Assembly: GCA_903889565.1 (NCBI GenBank)
Contig: CAISYC010000048.1
Coordinates: 65,680 to 129,679 of the forward strand
Direction: 5' to 3'
Source: an uncultured beta proteobacterium
GTDB taxonomy: Bacteria > Pseudomonadota > Gammaproteobacteria > Burkholderiales > SG8-41
DNA length: 64,000 nt
Part shown: positions 46,307 to 54,447 of the stretch, one piece after another
Layout: each line of letters opens with the position of its first letter
How positions within the stretch are numbered: position 1 is the first letter of the stretch
Notes under the pieces: model-generated
What the model saw: the letters and a program-made list of their open reading frames with translations, nothing else
Told to the model about the DNA's origin: nothing
Database searches by the model: none
Program-made: the position numbers and the translations under genes

Positions 46307-48382
46307 TCAGAATTCCCGCCGTGCCAGAATCTGCACCAGCGTGCGCGAGCGGTCGAGCGCCGCCTGCGTTTCCCGCGTATGCCCCAGATCGAATGTGAGG
46401 CTGGCCTTGCGGTAACGCCATTGCGCCTTCAGCGAAGCGGTCACGCGGCTGCGCTCGACCGGCGTGCCGGTATCGACTTCGTAGCCGGCATCGGCCGAAA
46501 CATCGAGACCGAACCAGTGGCGCGACCAGTAACGGAAATCGTAACCGGTCAGATTGATGTTCTGGATCGAATTCTCGTAGTCGACCCGCAGCCGGCGCGT
46601 CGAAAAACGCAGCGTGCCGGAACTGAACAGCGGTTCTTCCGTCTGCACATAGGCGTCCTCGGCAATGCGCCGGTATGGCGAGATCGTCTCACGCCGGTCT
46701 TCCAGTTCCCAGCCGCCGCCCACCATCAGCTCGAATGATTTCGCCAGCGGCAGATCGGTGCGCGCGCCGAACAGATTGCTGCGTATCGTGTTGAGCTGGA
46801 AAGTCGGCGCGCCGGAAGTCAGTTGCGATGCCGAATCGTAGAGCCGGTAGTAGAGATTGAGATAGCTGCGCAGGTTCCAGCCGAGATTCATTGTTTGATC
46901 GGTCTGCGTGTAGGCATAGGTGCCGCCGACGTCGTAGCTGTAATCGACCAGCACGTCCTGTCCATCGAGAATGTTGCCGCCGATCAAACGCTGCACGCGC
47001 GTCTCGAGGCCGACCACCGTCAGCGTGTAGTCATGGCCCTCGATGAAGGTCTGCGTGCGCGTCAGATTGCTCAGCGTCACGCTGCCGGCGGTCACATGCT
47101 GGTGCGCCAGCGCGCTGTAGGTGGTGCCCGTCAGCGTGATGCGTTCGCCGAGCACCGGCGTCTGACTGGCCACCGCGTGCTGATCGTGCAGGTCGTAGCG
47201 CACGCCGTAACTGGCCTGCGCGGTGCCGCCGGCCAATGCGTGCTGGTAGCGCGCGGAGCCGTCGACGCCGTAGAGCTGCGCCGAAAACTGGTTGGTCTGG
47301 TTGTCCTCGCCGCGCACGCCCAGCGTGGTGGTCAGATCCTTAGCGATCGTATAACTCAATCCGGCCGAGGCCGCATTCAGCGCCGACACAATTTCGCCCT
47401 GACTGCTGGCGCTGTAGCTGTAGTTGCCGAAGGTCTGCAGGCTTTCCGACAGCCGGCCGCGCAGATCGAACAGCACGCGCAGATCCCGGCGATCCGGAAT
47501 TGCTCCCTGTTCCAGCGCATAACTCTGCGTGTTGTAGTTGAGCAGGTTGACGAGGTCGTACTGGCGTGCGCCGCCGAACTGGAAGCGTGAATCGAGACTG
47601 AAGCCCTGGCTGGCGGCGGCGCTCGACTGGATCGGTATATTGGGGCTGCCGCTCATCGACTCCTGATGCGTGTTCTGGTACTGGAACTGGGTCGAACCGA
47701 GCGCGCCGAAGGAACGGGTCGCGCGCAGGCCGACGCGGTCGACCTGATCGTCGATCACGCGGTCGGCGCCGCGGCCCTGAAAATGCGAACGCGTGGCGTC
47801 GATGTAGAGCGGCACCGGCGTTACCGGCGCAAGCAGGGCGAAATCAAAACCGTAGCGGGTATTCTGCTGAGTCAACACCTGCCCCGGCGACACGCTGACG
47901 GTCGGATTCAGATGATCATAGAAGACCGATCCGCGATACGGTTTGTCGCGCAGAAAATTTGCGCGGCCGGTAAAGTTGTAGAGTGCCCCCTGCGACTGCG
48001 CATCGCCCGAATCGGCGGTGAAACTCTGCCGCTGCAGGATCGGCCCGCCGCCGATGTCGAGGCTGACGAAGCCCGGGTGATAGGCGTAACTGTGGGTCAT
48101 GAAAAACACCTCCTGACGCAGATCGGATTGCATCTGCCGCGATGGCGCGCCGCCGGGTTGCGCGGTCACGATCTCGTCGCGCAGAAACCGTGTGGTGGCC
48201 GAGCCTTCCACACCGGTAAGCCGGAATGGCGCGATCTCCTCCGCCGCGTTGCCGCCACCGGCGCCCAGCGAGAAAAGAACTGCACCGGCGATACGCCGGA
48301 CCACGTTACCGAAGTAACCGGCGCGCGACATTCGCCGTGCCGCGCGAGCAGACGCGGCAGGTTGCCGATTCGTTTGCTCCAT
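46307..48382 (-). CDS. Outer-membrane beta-barrel protein of the cytochrome locus
   Basis: About 691 residues. After a basic N-terminus and signal sequence (ending GGGNAAEE) the whole chain is alternating, aromatic-rich strands (for example FFMTHSYAYHPGFVSLDIGGG, NLGWNLRSYLNLYYRLYDSA) ending in ILARREF with the terminal Phe of outer-membrane barrels. No cysteine is present, so it lacks the CXXC of MtrB. Length is comparable to porins of porin-cytochrome conduits. The start is uncertain: ATG 48382 is used, with ATG 48331 and TTG 48412 as options. Flanked on both sides by NHL lipoprotein genes. Confidence 0.82.
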   Translation of the reverse strand: MEQTNRQPAASARAARRMSRAGYFGNVVRRIAGAVLFSLGAGGGNAAEEIAPFRLTGVEGSATTRFLRDEIVTAQPGGAPSRQMQSDLRQEVFFMTHSYAYHPGFVSLDIGGGPILQRQSFTADSGDAQSQGALYNFTGRANFLRDKPYRGSVFYDHLNPTVSVSPGQVLTQQNTRYGFDFALLAPVTPVPLYIDATRSHFQGRGADRVIDDQVDRVGLRATRSFGALGSTQFQYQNTHQESMSGSPNIPIQSSAAASQGFSLDSRFQFGGARQYDLVNLLNYNTQSYALEQGAIPDRRDLRVLFDLRGRLSESLQTFGNYSYSASSQGEIVSALNAASAGLSYTIAKDLTTTLGVRGEDNQTNQFSAQLYGVDGSARYQHALAGGTAQASYGVRYDLHDQHAVASQTPVLGERITLTGTTYSALAHQHVTAGSVTLSNLTRTQTFIEGHDYTLTVVGLETRVQRLIGGNILDGQDVLVDYSYDVGGTYAYTQTDQTMNLGWNLRSYLNLYYRLYDSASQLTSGAPTFQLNTIRSNLFGARTDLPLAKSFELMVGGGWELEDRRETISPYRRIAEDAYVQTEEPLFSSGTLRFSTRRLRVDYENSIQNINLTGYDFRYWSRHWFGLDVSADAGYEVDTGTPVERSRVTASLKAQWRYRKASLTFDLGHTRETQAALDRSRTLVQILARREF

Positions 48383-48439
48383 ATCACTCGACGATCCGGC
48401 GGCGATGCGCAAAGGCGCGCCATTGCAATTCGCCGGCGC

Positions 48440-49570
48440 TCAATGGCCACCCCGCGTCGGGGCGGTCGCCCGCGCATCCGGCGCGTAATCCATGCCGCGC
48501 ATTTTTCCGAAACCGAACACGTCGATCTTGTTGGGCCCGAACTGGCTCGCCACCAGAATCAGGTATTCGATCGAAAATCCCGGATCGGCATAGCGGCGGA
48601 ACAACTCGACGTTGTCGTAATCGATGCTGACGCCGGCCGGCAGATTGAGCCCCTCGGCGCGATCGCCGGGCTGACCAAAGTAGAGCAGCAGCTTGCCGCT
48701 GTTGTCGAATATCTGCACGTTTTCGAATGCCGAGTCGCCGACATAAAGCCGACCGGCGCGATCCACCGCGATGCCCTTCGGTCTGCTGAAGGTGCCAAAC
48801 TCGGCGCCGACCTCGCCGTAAACACGCACCGGCTTGCCCTCGGCGGTAAAGCGCTGCACGCGGTAATTGCTGGTTTCGACGACATAGATGTCGCCGTCCG
48901 GGCCGATCGCGATATTGGTCGGGTGAAACAATTCGCCGGGCGCGGAGCCGGGCTCGCCGAAGCGGAACAGCAGGCGCCCGCTGCGTTTGTCGAGCACCTG
49001 CACCTGATGATGCTTGATATCGACAACATAGAGGCGCTCGCCGGCGATCGCCGTATCGACGGGCTTGAACTGGCCTTCGGCGCCGAAAGCACCGACGAAA
49101 CGTTCGTTACGGTCGAAGATCAGCACCTGGTCGCGTCCGGTATCGGTGACGTACTTGGTGCCGTCGGCATCGATGGTGACATTGATCGGCCGCTTCATGC
49201 GCCCGTTGCCGGAACCGGATACCAGCGTAAAACTGCGCTGGTTCAGATCGAATACAGCGAGGCCGGGCGCGCGGCTGTCGGCGACGTAAATCTTGCCGTC
49301 GAACACGGCGACGCCGTACGGCTGGCGCAGGCGCTGCGCATTCGGATCGTCGCCAACGATGAATTTGGCGAAGCCGCTGGCCGGCGCGCTGATGTCGCGA
49401 TCGCTGGCGATGGTGGTCAGGTGCTGGATGCGCGGGGCATTCGGCAGCGGCGGATAAAACACGCCCGCCGCCGGCAGCGGCGACTTGGCGCCTGGTGCCG
49501 CGCACGCGCCCAGCAGCATCGCCGCCAGAACCGGCATCAGCTGTATTGCAAGTCGTTGGAATGGATTCAT
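48440..49570 (-). CDS. NHL-repeat beta-propeller lipoprotein (first)
   Basis: 376 residues. Lipobox MLLGAC. NHL repeats: RQPYGVAVFDGKIYVADSRA, RPINVTIDADGTKYVTDTGR, KPVDTAIAGERLYVVDIKHH, HPTNIAIGPDGDIYVVETSN, RPKGIAVDRAGRLYVGDSAF, and a weaker last blade near NLPAGVSIDYDNVELFRRY. GGAGA lies five bases before the ATG. It resembles the second NHL protein of the locus in layout but differs in sequence throughout. Confidence 0.9.
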   Translation of the reverse strand: MNPFQRLAIQLMPVLAAMLLGACAAPGAKSPLPAAGVFYPPLPNAPRIQHLTTIASDRDISAPASGFAKFIVGDDPNAQRLRQPYGVAVFDGKIYVADSRAPGLAVFDLNQRSFTLVSGSGNGRMKRPINVTIDADGTKYVTDTGRDQVLIFDRNERFVGAFGAEGQFKPVDTAIAGERLYVVDIKHHQVQVLDKRSGRLLFRFGEPGSAPGELFHPTNIAIGPDGDIYVVETSNYRVQRFTAEGKPVRVYGEVGAEFGTFSRPKGIAVDRAGRLYVGDSAFENVQIFDNSGKLLLYFGQPGDRAEGLNLPAGVSIDYDNVELFRRYADPGFSIEYLILVASQFGPNKIDVFGFGKMRGMDYAPDARATAPTRGGH

Positions 49571-49605
49571 TGCGATCTCCGGAAGTTTGTGCGGAATGCG
49601 CTGCG

Positions 49606-50058
49606 TCATGCCTGCGCCAATTTGCACGCGGCAATAAATTTGCGGCCGGTCTGCTCATCGACGCGATGCAGGCTCGAACGCGGCTTCCACACGCCCACCC
49701 TTACCTCCTGCCAGATGTAGTACGACTTGCCGGGCTCCGCATCGAGCGTCAAGGCCGAGGCATCCTCGGCGTGGGAACTGATCTGGTGGCGGCCCGGCTC
49801 GACTTCCCACATGACGTAGGTCTGCGCGACAGTGCGGCCACCGGTGTACCCGTCGAGCTTGACCGTGATCGGCACTGCAAAGCCGAGCGATTCATGGCGA
49901 TATACGAAGATCTGCGCCTTGCCCGGCCTCACGGCGGCGGTCTTTGCACGCCAGTCATCCTGCGGCGAACCCAGCGACACCGGCGACGATTGACAACCCG
50001 CAAGGCAAAACGCCGACATGAGCACGATGCATAAGCCGATTCTTTTGATGCAATTCAT
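49606..50058 (-). CDS. DUF2846-type lipoprotein
   Basis: 150 residues. Lipobox CLAGC after MNCIKRIGLCIVLMSAF. The core (KAQIFVYRHESLGFAVPITV, then KLDGYTGGRTVAQTYVMWEV and PGRHQISSHAEDASALTLD, with GKSYYIWQEVRVG) matches DUF2846, a small beta-sandwich domain of unknown function. GAGGAGG precedes the ATG. It is ten bases after another small lipoprotein gene and upstream of the NHL gene, so it belongs to the cytochrome operon. Confidence 0.85.
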   Translation of the reverse strand: MNCIKRIGLCIVLMSAFCLAGCQSSPVSLGSPQDDWRAKTAAVRPGKAQIFVYRHESLGFAVPITVKLDGYTGGRTVAQTYVMWEVEPGRHQISSHAEDASALTLDAEPGKSYYIWQEVRVGVWKPRSSLHRVDEQTGRKFIAACKLAQA

Positions 50059-50068
50059 TGTTGCCTCC

Positions 50069-50431
50069 TCAGGAGCACGGCAGACTGTGGCCGCTGGCAT
50101 TCGGGAAATAGCAGGCGCGTTCAAGCCAGGCCGGCAGCCGCGGCGGGACTGCGTTTCCCGCCACCTGCACATCGGACTCGCGCAACGCCGGCGGCGGGGT
50201 CGATACCACAGTGAGGATCGCCTCGTCGTCATCCTTCCCTGCGAAGGCGACATTGCGTATCACGCCCACCGTACTGCCGCCCATCACAGCGCCATTCGCA
50301 TAACCGCCCACCACCGTGCTTGCCATTGACAGCGCAAGCAATTGCGGCGCCGAAAAAACGCCGCAGCCCGGCAACAACGCCGTCAGCAGCAACATTATCG
50401 GCACCCGCCGCAAACCACTCTTCCATTTCAT
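50069..50431 (-). CDS. Small lipoprotein of the cytochrome operon, unknown
   Basis: 120 residues. Lipobox LLPGC. A Gly/Ala-rich hydrophobic stretch (LALSMASTVVGGYANGAVMG) follows, then a polar tail with two cysteines (RACYFPNASGHSLPCS). No family recognised. It is the first gene of the tightly packed lipoprotein-NHL-barrel-NHL-cytochrome run. The 225 bases between it and the tetraheme gene contain no gene I can support. Confidence 0.7.
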   Translation of the reverse strand: MKWKSGLRRVPIMLLLTALLPGCGVFSAPQLLALSMASTVVGGYANGAVMGGSTVGVIRNVAFAGKDDDEAILTVVSTPPPALRESDVQVAGNAVPPRLPAWLERACYFPNASGHSLPCS

Positions 50432-50656
50432 CGTTCGCTCGCTTTCAGACGACGCCGTGCCTGCCCGCGCCGGTATCGCGGCGCATGCACTGCGTCTGGG
50501 TTAAATGGATCGTCGGTCGACGGCGGCCGCACACAACCGGAACCGCTGAGCACATTGCGGATTCAGTCGTGATGCCCTCGCGGAGGCCGCCTGCCATGGC
50601 CGTCCGCCCCGCCTCACAGCCGCCGGCGATCTTCGCTGCAGCGCCCCGCCGGCGCG

Positions 50657-51310
50657 CTATTTGTTGTGACAGGAAAGGCAGATCTGGCTGCCCGCCTCCG
50701 GCAACTTGACCAGGTGACTGGTGCCGACGGTAAACGTGTTGTGCACGTCATGACAGGACGAGCATTCGAGTTTGCCGTTGAACAGCAGCAGTGAGGCGAT
50801 GGTGCCGGATTTGGTCTGGCTGCCTGAGCCGATCGTCACCGCCTTGGTCGACGGATCGAACAACGCGCCGTCGGCGGTGGCGAGCGCCGTGTTGTAAATA
50901 AAACCGATCGGATGATCGTCGGCGAGCGAGGTGCCGAGGTTATTGACCGCCGAAATCTGCGTGGTACCGGTCATGCCGCCGAAGCTGTCGACCGCGACCG
51001 TCCCGTCGTGACAGGACATGCAGAGCTTCGACAGGCCGCTTGGCTGCGCCAGCGGCCCAGCGTTCAGCGTCGGGCTGCTGTAGAGCGTATAGGTCTGCGT
51101 GGAATTCGTGTGACTCCACAGCGGCGCGTCGGTGACGCTGGTATCGGACTTGTGCGCCACATGGCAGGCAATGCAGATACGGCCGCCGGACCAGTTTTTG
51201 CTCGTGAAGTCGTGCAGCGAACCGGTGATGGTCCCCGCCAGCAGCGATTGCGCAGCCAACAGCAGCAGCGCTCCCAATGACAATCGTATAGGCGTACGTA
51301 GTGAGCTCAT
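50657..51310 (-). CDS. Tetraheme c-type cytochrome
   Basis: 217 residues with signal peptide ([15 protein letters not shown]). Four motifs: CIACH, CMSCH, CSSCH, CLSCH. The spacing and flanking words (CHVAHKSDTSVTDAPLW, LCMSCHDGTVAVDS, DDHPIGFIYNTAL, CSSCHDVHN) align with the first four hemes of the 12-heme protein, so the two are paralogues. GAGGG lies before the ATG. It is the gene nearest the palindrome-rich divergent promoter region and may be made as its own transcript or lead the operon. Confidence 0.92.
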   Translation of the reverse strand: MSSLRTPIRLSLGALLLLAAQSLLAGTITGSLHDFTSKNWSGGRICIACHVAHKSDTSVTDAPLWSHTNSTQTYTLYSSPTLNAGPLAQPSGLSKLCMSCHDGTVAVDSFGGMTGTTQISAVNNLGTSLADDHPIGFIYNTALATADGALFDPSTKAVTIGSGSQTKSGTIASLLLFNGKLECSSCHDVHNTFTVGTSHLVKLPEAGSQICLSCHNK

Positions 51311-51764
51311 GAGTCCCTCTCATTCGTCATTGCTATGCAAACAATGCCCCTCTCTCCAAGGACACTTGTGCACAAGGCATAACTCCTGTGCAAAGCGCTT
51401 GTAGTGTTGTCCGCATTTCAAAACGAGGTCACGTGCAAAAATCACGCTTGCGAAATTTATTTCGCATGAACTGTGTGTTTGTTCACGCCTGCATCCATGA
51501 TTTCGTCATTACTCATCAGTACGTAATTTATTTTTATGCATGATGACAATTATATTTTGTCACACGTAATGACATTTGCATTACATAAAAAAGCACTCTA
51601 CGGACACGCCGTATGCATGCGGCCACACCGGCGAGTCGCCGAATACAATCACTGCGAACGGAGAAACGTGCGAAATGTCATAACGCGATTGGCCACAGAA
51701 CATTATTCTTCCGCATCATCAGAACGGCCCGCGCGCCGCGCGTTCCTTATCACCATCGGCGACC
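51311..51764. other. AT-richer divergent spacer between the two cytochrome gene sets
   Basis: This 454-base gap has no supportable gene. It is visibly richer in A and T than the surrounding DNA, above all from about 51430 to 51600. Besides the cluster listed separately it holds CTTGTGCACAAG (51365-51376) and GCGAAAT-TT-ATTTCGC (51450-51465), both perfect palindromes. It should contain both divergent promoters; a perfect TATAAT on the minus strand lies at 51549-51554. Confidence 0.7.
51544..51584. promoter_or_regulatory. Tandem 6-7-6 palindromes, candidate operator
   Basis: Two perfect palindromes with the same geometry: TGACAA-N7-TTGTCA (51544-51562) and GTAATG-N7-CATTAC (51566-51584). Their centres are 22 bases apart, about two helical turns. 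A third, TGTCA-N7-TGACA (51558-51574), bridges them. The minus-strand TATAAT lies inside the first. I infer a dimeric regulator binding cooperatively; its family is unknown, and the sites do not match the Fnr (TTGAT-N4-ATCAA) consensus. Confidence 0.55.
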
Positions 51765-52637
51765 ATGAGCCAGCAAGCGACAATCAAACCGACGACAGCC
51801 GCACTCAACTTTGCCGCACCGGCACGTCGCACCATCGTCTATGCCGCCTGCCTTGCTTTGCTCCTTCTGGTCTGGCGCGTCGTCATCGGCAGCCCGTACT
51901 CATCCGGCGCGGGTATCGGCTACCTGATGGGAATCGCCGGCGGTTCGCTGATGCTGATCCTGCTGCTCTATCCGCTGCGCAAACGCATCCGGTTGATGCA
52001 GAACTGGGGCGCCCTCAAACACTGGTTTCGCCTGCACATGATCGGCGGCGTCGCCGGCCCGCTGCTCGTGCTGTTTCATTCGACTTTTCGCGTGGGCTCG
52101 CTGAATGCCGCAGTGGCGCTCGGCTCGATGCTGCTGGTGGTCGCCAGCGGCTTGATCGGAAGATTTCTCTATCGCAAGATTCACCGCGGGCTTTACGGCA
52201 GCGAGCTGACGCTCAAGGAATTGCAGCAGACACTGCAGCGGGACCTGCAGACGCTGGCGCCGCATCTGCGCGCACTGCCGGATGTCCACGCCGAAATCGA
52301 CCGCTTTGTCGCCCTCGTTGCCGCACCGCCGCCGGGCTGGCAACAGCGTACGACGCATTTTCTTTCGCTCGGCTGGAAGCGCTGGCAGGTTCACCGCCGG
52401 GTGCGGCGCGCGCTGGCCGCAACGGCGTCGCCTGCCGGCGGCCACGCGGATTCAACCCGCGCCGGCTTGCAGGCGCTGCTGCGCACCATCGATGCTGTTC
52501 TGCGCGCCGCGCAGCAGGCCGCGCAGTTCTCGACCTACGAGCGCCTGTTCTCGCTCTGGCACGTCGTGCATCTGCCGTTTCTGTGCATGCTCGTCATCAC
52601 CGCGATCATTCATGTCGTGGCTGTACACGTTTACTAG
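51765..52637 (+). CDS. Inner-membrane protein with b-heme-like histidines
   Basis: 290 residues. Five hydrophobic segments: about 23-43, 52-70, 92-108, 113-135 and 268-289, with a soluble helical loop between the last two. Histidines at 86, 91, 105, 266, 269, 283 and 288 lie in or at the ends of helices, which suits a di-heme b-type protein of the ferric-reductase/b561 kind. No family was firmly recognised. Its last 26 bases overlap the start of the 24-heme cytochrome gene. Likely role: passing electrons between the membrane Fe-S/flavoprotein or quinone and the periplasmic cytochrome (inference). Confidence 0.78.
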   Translation: MSQQATIKPTTAALNFAAPARRTIVYAACLALLLLVWRVVIGSPYSSGAGIGYLMGIAGGSLMLILLLYPLRKRIRLMQNWGALKHWFRLHMIGGVAGPLLVLFHSTFRVGSLNAAVALGSMLLVVASGLIGRFLYRKIHRGLYGSELTLKELQQTLQRDLQTLAPHLRALPDVHAEIDRFVALVAAPPPGWQQRTTHFLSLGWKRWQVHRRVRRALAATASPAGGHADSTRAGLQALLRTIDAVLRAAQQAAQFSTYERLFSLWHVVHLPFLCMLVITAIIHVVAVHVY

Positions 52638-54447
52638 ACGCCCGCTTGCGGCGGCGGTTCTTGTCACAGCTTTCATGTTCTCGATGCCGGCGCACGCTGC
52701 ACAGAATCTCGAAACGGCGATCATGCCCGGGCGCCTGATCGAGGGTCACGCCAAACTGGAGGTTGATTGCGCGAACTGCCACGTGCGGATGGACCGCGCC
52801 GCACAACCCCGGCTGTGCATGGACTGCCACAAACCGGTGGCTGCGGACGTGCGCAGTGGCAGCGGTTATCACGGCCGCATGCGGCCGCAGGAATGCAGAA
52901 CCTGCCACACCGAACACAAGGGGCGTGAGGCGAAAATTGCCGCGTTTGATCAAAACCGCTTCGATCACGCCATGACCGACTTCGCGCTGCGCGGCAAACA
53001 CGCGGCGGTGACCTGCGCCGCCTGTCACCGGCCGCGCGTCAAGCACAGCGAAACACCAGCCGCCTGCGTCAACTGCCATCGCAAGGACGACCGGCACAAG
53101 GGCGGCCTCGGCGAAAAATGCACGGGTTGCCATGACGAGCGCGGCTGGAAGGAGGCGCGCTTCGATCACGCGACCACGCACTTCCCACTGCTGTCCGGCC
53201 ACCTGCGCGTCAAATGCGAGGAATGCCATATCAACCAGCGTTACGCCGGCACGCCGGCCGAATGCGTAAGCTGCCATCGCAAGGACGATGCGCACAAGGG
53301 CCAGTTCGGGGGACGCTGCGAAACCTGTCACGACAGCGGCAAATGGAAAGCCCCGACCTTCAGTCACGATATCGACACGCGGTTTGCCCTGCGTTACCGG
53401 CATCGCAGCGTGAAGTGCGAAAGCTGCCACCGCAGACCGCCGCTGCAGGAGAAACTCGCGACCACGTGCGCGAGCTGTCATCGCAAGGACGACGTGCACA
53501 AGGGTGCGCTTGGCGACAAATGCGAGAGCTGCCACGCGGAGCGCGGGTGGAAAGGCAGCCTGTTCGACCATAACCGCGACGCGCGCTTTGCCCTGCGCGG
53601 CAAACATCGCGACACGAAATGCGCGAGCTGCCACAAGGACAGCGGTTTCCGCGATCCGCCGCCGATGACCTGCGCCGCCTGTCACGACAGCGATGACCGC
53701 GAAAAGGGACACCGGGGACAATTGGGCAAACAATGCGAAAACTGCCACAACGAACGCGGCTGGCGCGGCACCAGCTTCGATCACAAACAATCTGAATTTC
53801 CGCTGCTCGGGCGCCACGCCCAGGCGCAATGCCGGCAATGCCACACCGACAACCGCTTCAAGGATGCGTCACGGGATTGCAGTTCCTGTCACACCAAGGA
53901 CGACCAGCATAAGGAAAAACTCGGCCCGCGCTGCGCTGACTGCCACGACGCGCGCGGCTGGAAACCGGGCCGCTTCGACCATGACAAAACCGGTTTCAGG
54001 CTCGATGGCAGCCACGCAAAGGCGACCTGCCTGTCCTGCCATACGGTGCCGGTGAAGGACAAATTTACGCTTACCGCCGATTGCGGCAGCTGCCATGCCA
54101 AGGACGACCCGCACCGCGCGCGCTTCGGCGGGCGCTGCGAAAACTGCCATGATTCCCGTTCGTGGAAGTTGCCCGTGTTTGACCACAACCAGCGCAGCCG
54201 TTTCAAACTCGATGGTGCGCACAGCAAGGTCGGCTGTTATGCCTGCCACAGCACGGCGGTCACCGACAAGCCTGTACTGGCGGTCGAGTGCGCGAGTTGC
54301 CACGCAAAAAAGGATGATGTGCACTTTGGCAGCTACGGCAACCAGTGCGAACGCTGCCATGTCGCCGAGGGCTGGCGCAAAATCATCGATGGCCAGCGCA
54401 ATCCACAGCCTGCGCGCGCAGCGGGTAGCGGGGCACGCCAGCCATGA
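52612..54447 (+). CDS. 24-heme c-type cytochrome made of tandem three-heme repeats
   Basis: 611 residues with a signal peptide (PLAAAVLVTAFMFSMPAHA). I count 24 CXXCH motifs, one per 25 residues. After a first group of three, a unit of about 67 residues recurs roughly seven times, each with three CXXCH plus the words RKDDxHKGxxG, GWKxxxFDH and FxLxGxH. These supply three extra histidines per three hemes, so bis-His coordination is expected. Start at ATG 52612 gives the signal peptide directly and overlaps the upstream gene. The stop overlaps the next gene (ATGA). Probably a periplasm-spanning wire; I do not recognise a named homologue. Confidence 0.93.
   Translation: MSWLYTFTRRPLAAAVLVTAFMFSMPAHAAQNLETAIMPGRLIEGHAKLEVDCANCHVRMDRAAQPRLCMDCHKPVAADVRSGSGYHGRMRPQECRTCHTEHKGREAKIAAFDQNRFDHAMTDFALRGKHAAVTCAACHRPRVKHSETPAACVNCHRKDDRHKGGLGEKCTGCHDERGWKEARFDHATTHFPLLSGHLRVKCEECHINQRYAGTPAECVSCHRKDDAHKGQFGGRCETCHDSGKWKAPTFSHDIDTRFALRYRHRSVKCESCHRRPPLQEKLATTCASCHRKDDVHKGALGDKCESCHAERGWKGSLFDHNRDARFALRGKHRDTKCASCHKDSGFRDPPPMTCAACHDSDDREKGHRGQLGKQCENCHNERGWRGTSFDHKQSEFPLLGRHAQAQCRQCHTDNRFKDASRDCSSCHTKDDQHKEKLGPRCADCHDARGWKPGRFDHDKTGFRLDGSHAKATCLSCHTVPVKDKFTLTADCGSCHAKDDPHRARFGGRCENCHDSRSWKLPVFDHNQRSRFKLDGAHSKVGCYACHSTAVTDKPVLAVECASCHAKKDDVHFGSYGNQCERCHVAEGWRKIIDGQRNPQPARAAGSGARQP

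Noticed and set aside
51558-51574. TGTCA-N7-TGACA as a TnrA/GlnR-type nitrogen box
   Set aside because: The pattern fits TGTNA-N7-TNACA, but that regulator is from Gram-positive bacteria and the window is clearly proteobacterial; kept only as an anonymous palindrome.
51536-52738. 400-codon plus-strand frame starting in the AT-rich spacer
   Set aside because: It continues out of frame through the b-type membrane protein gene, whose own frame has the expected hydrophobic helices and a coupled downstream gene.
52606-53844. 412-codon minus-strand frame opposite the 24-heme cytochrome
   Set aside because: Its repeated Val/Ala-rich words are the reverse complement of the CXXCH repeats.
52612-54447. 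The 24-heme repeats as a nucleotide-level tandem repeat or CRISPR
   Set aside because: The repetition is at protein level with much silent variation; there are no identical direct repeats with spacers.
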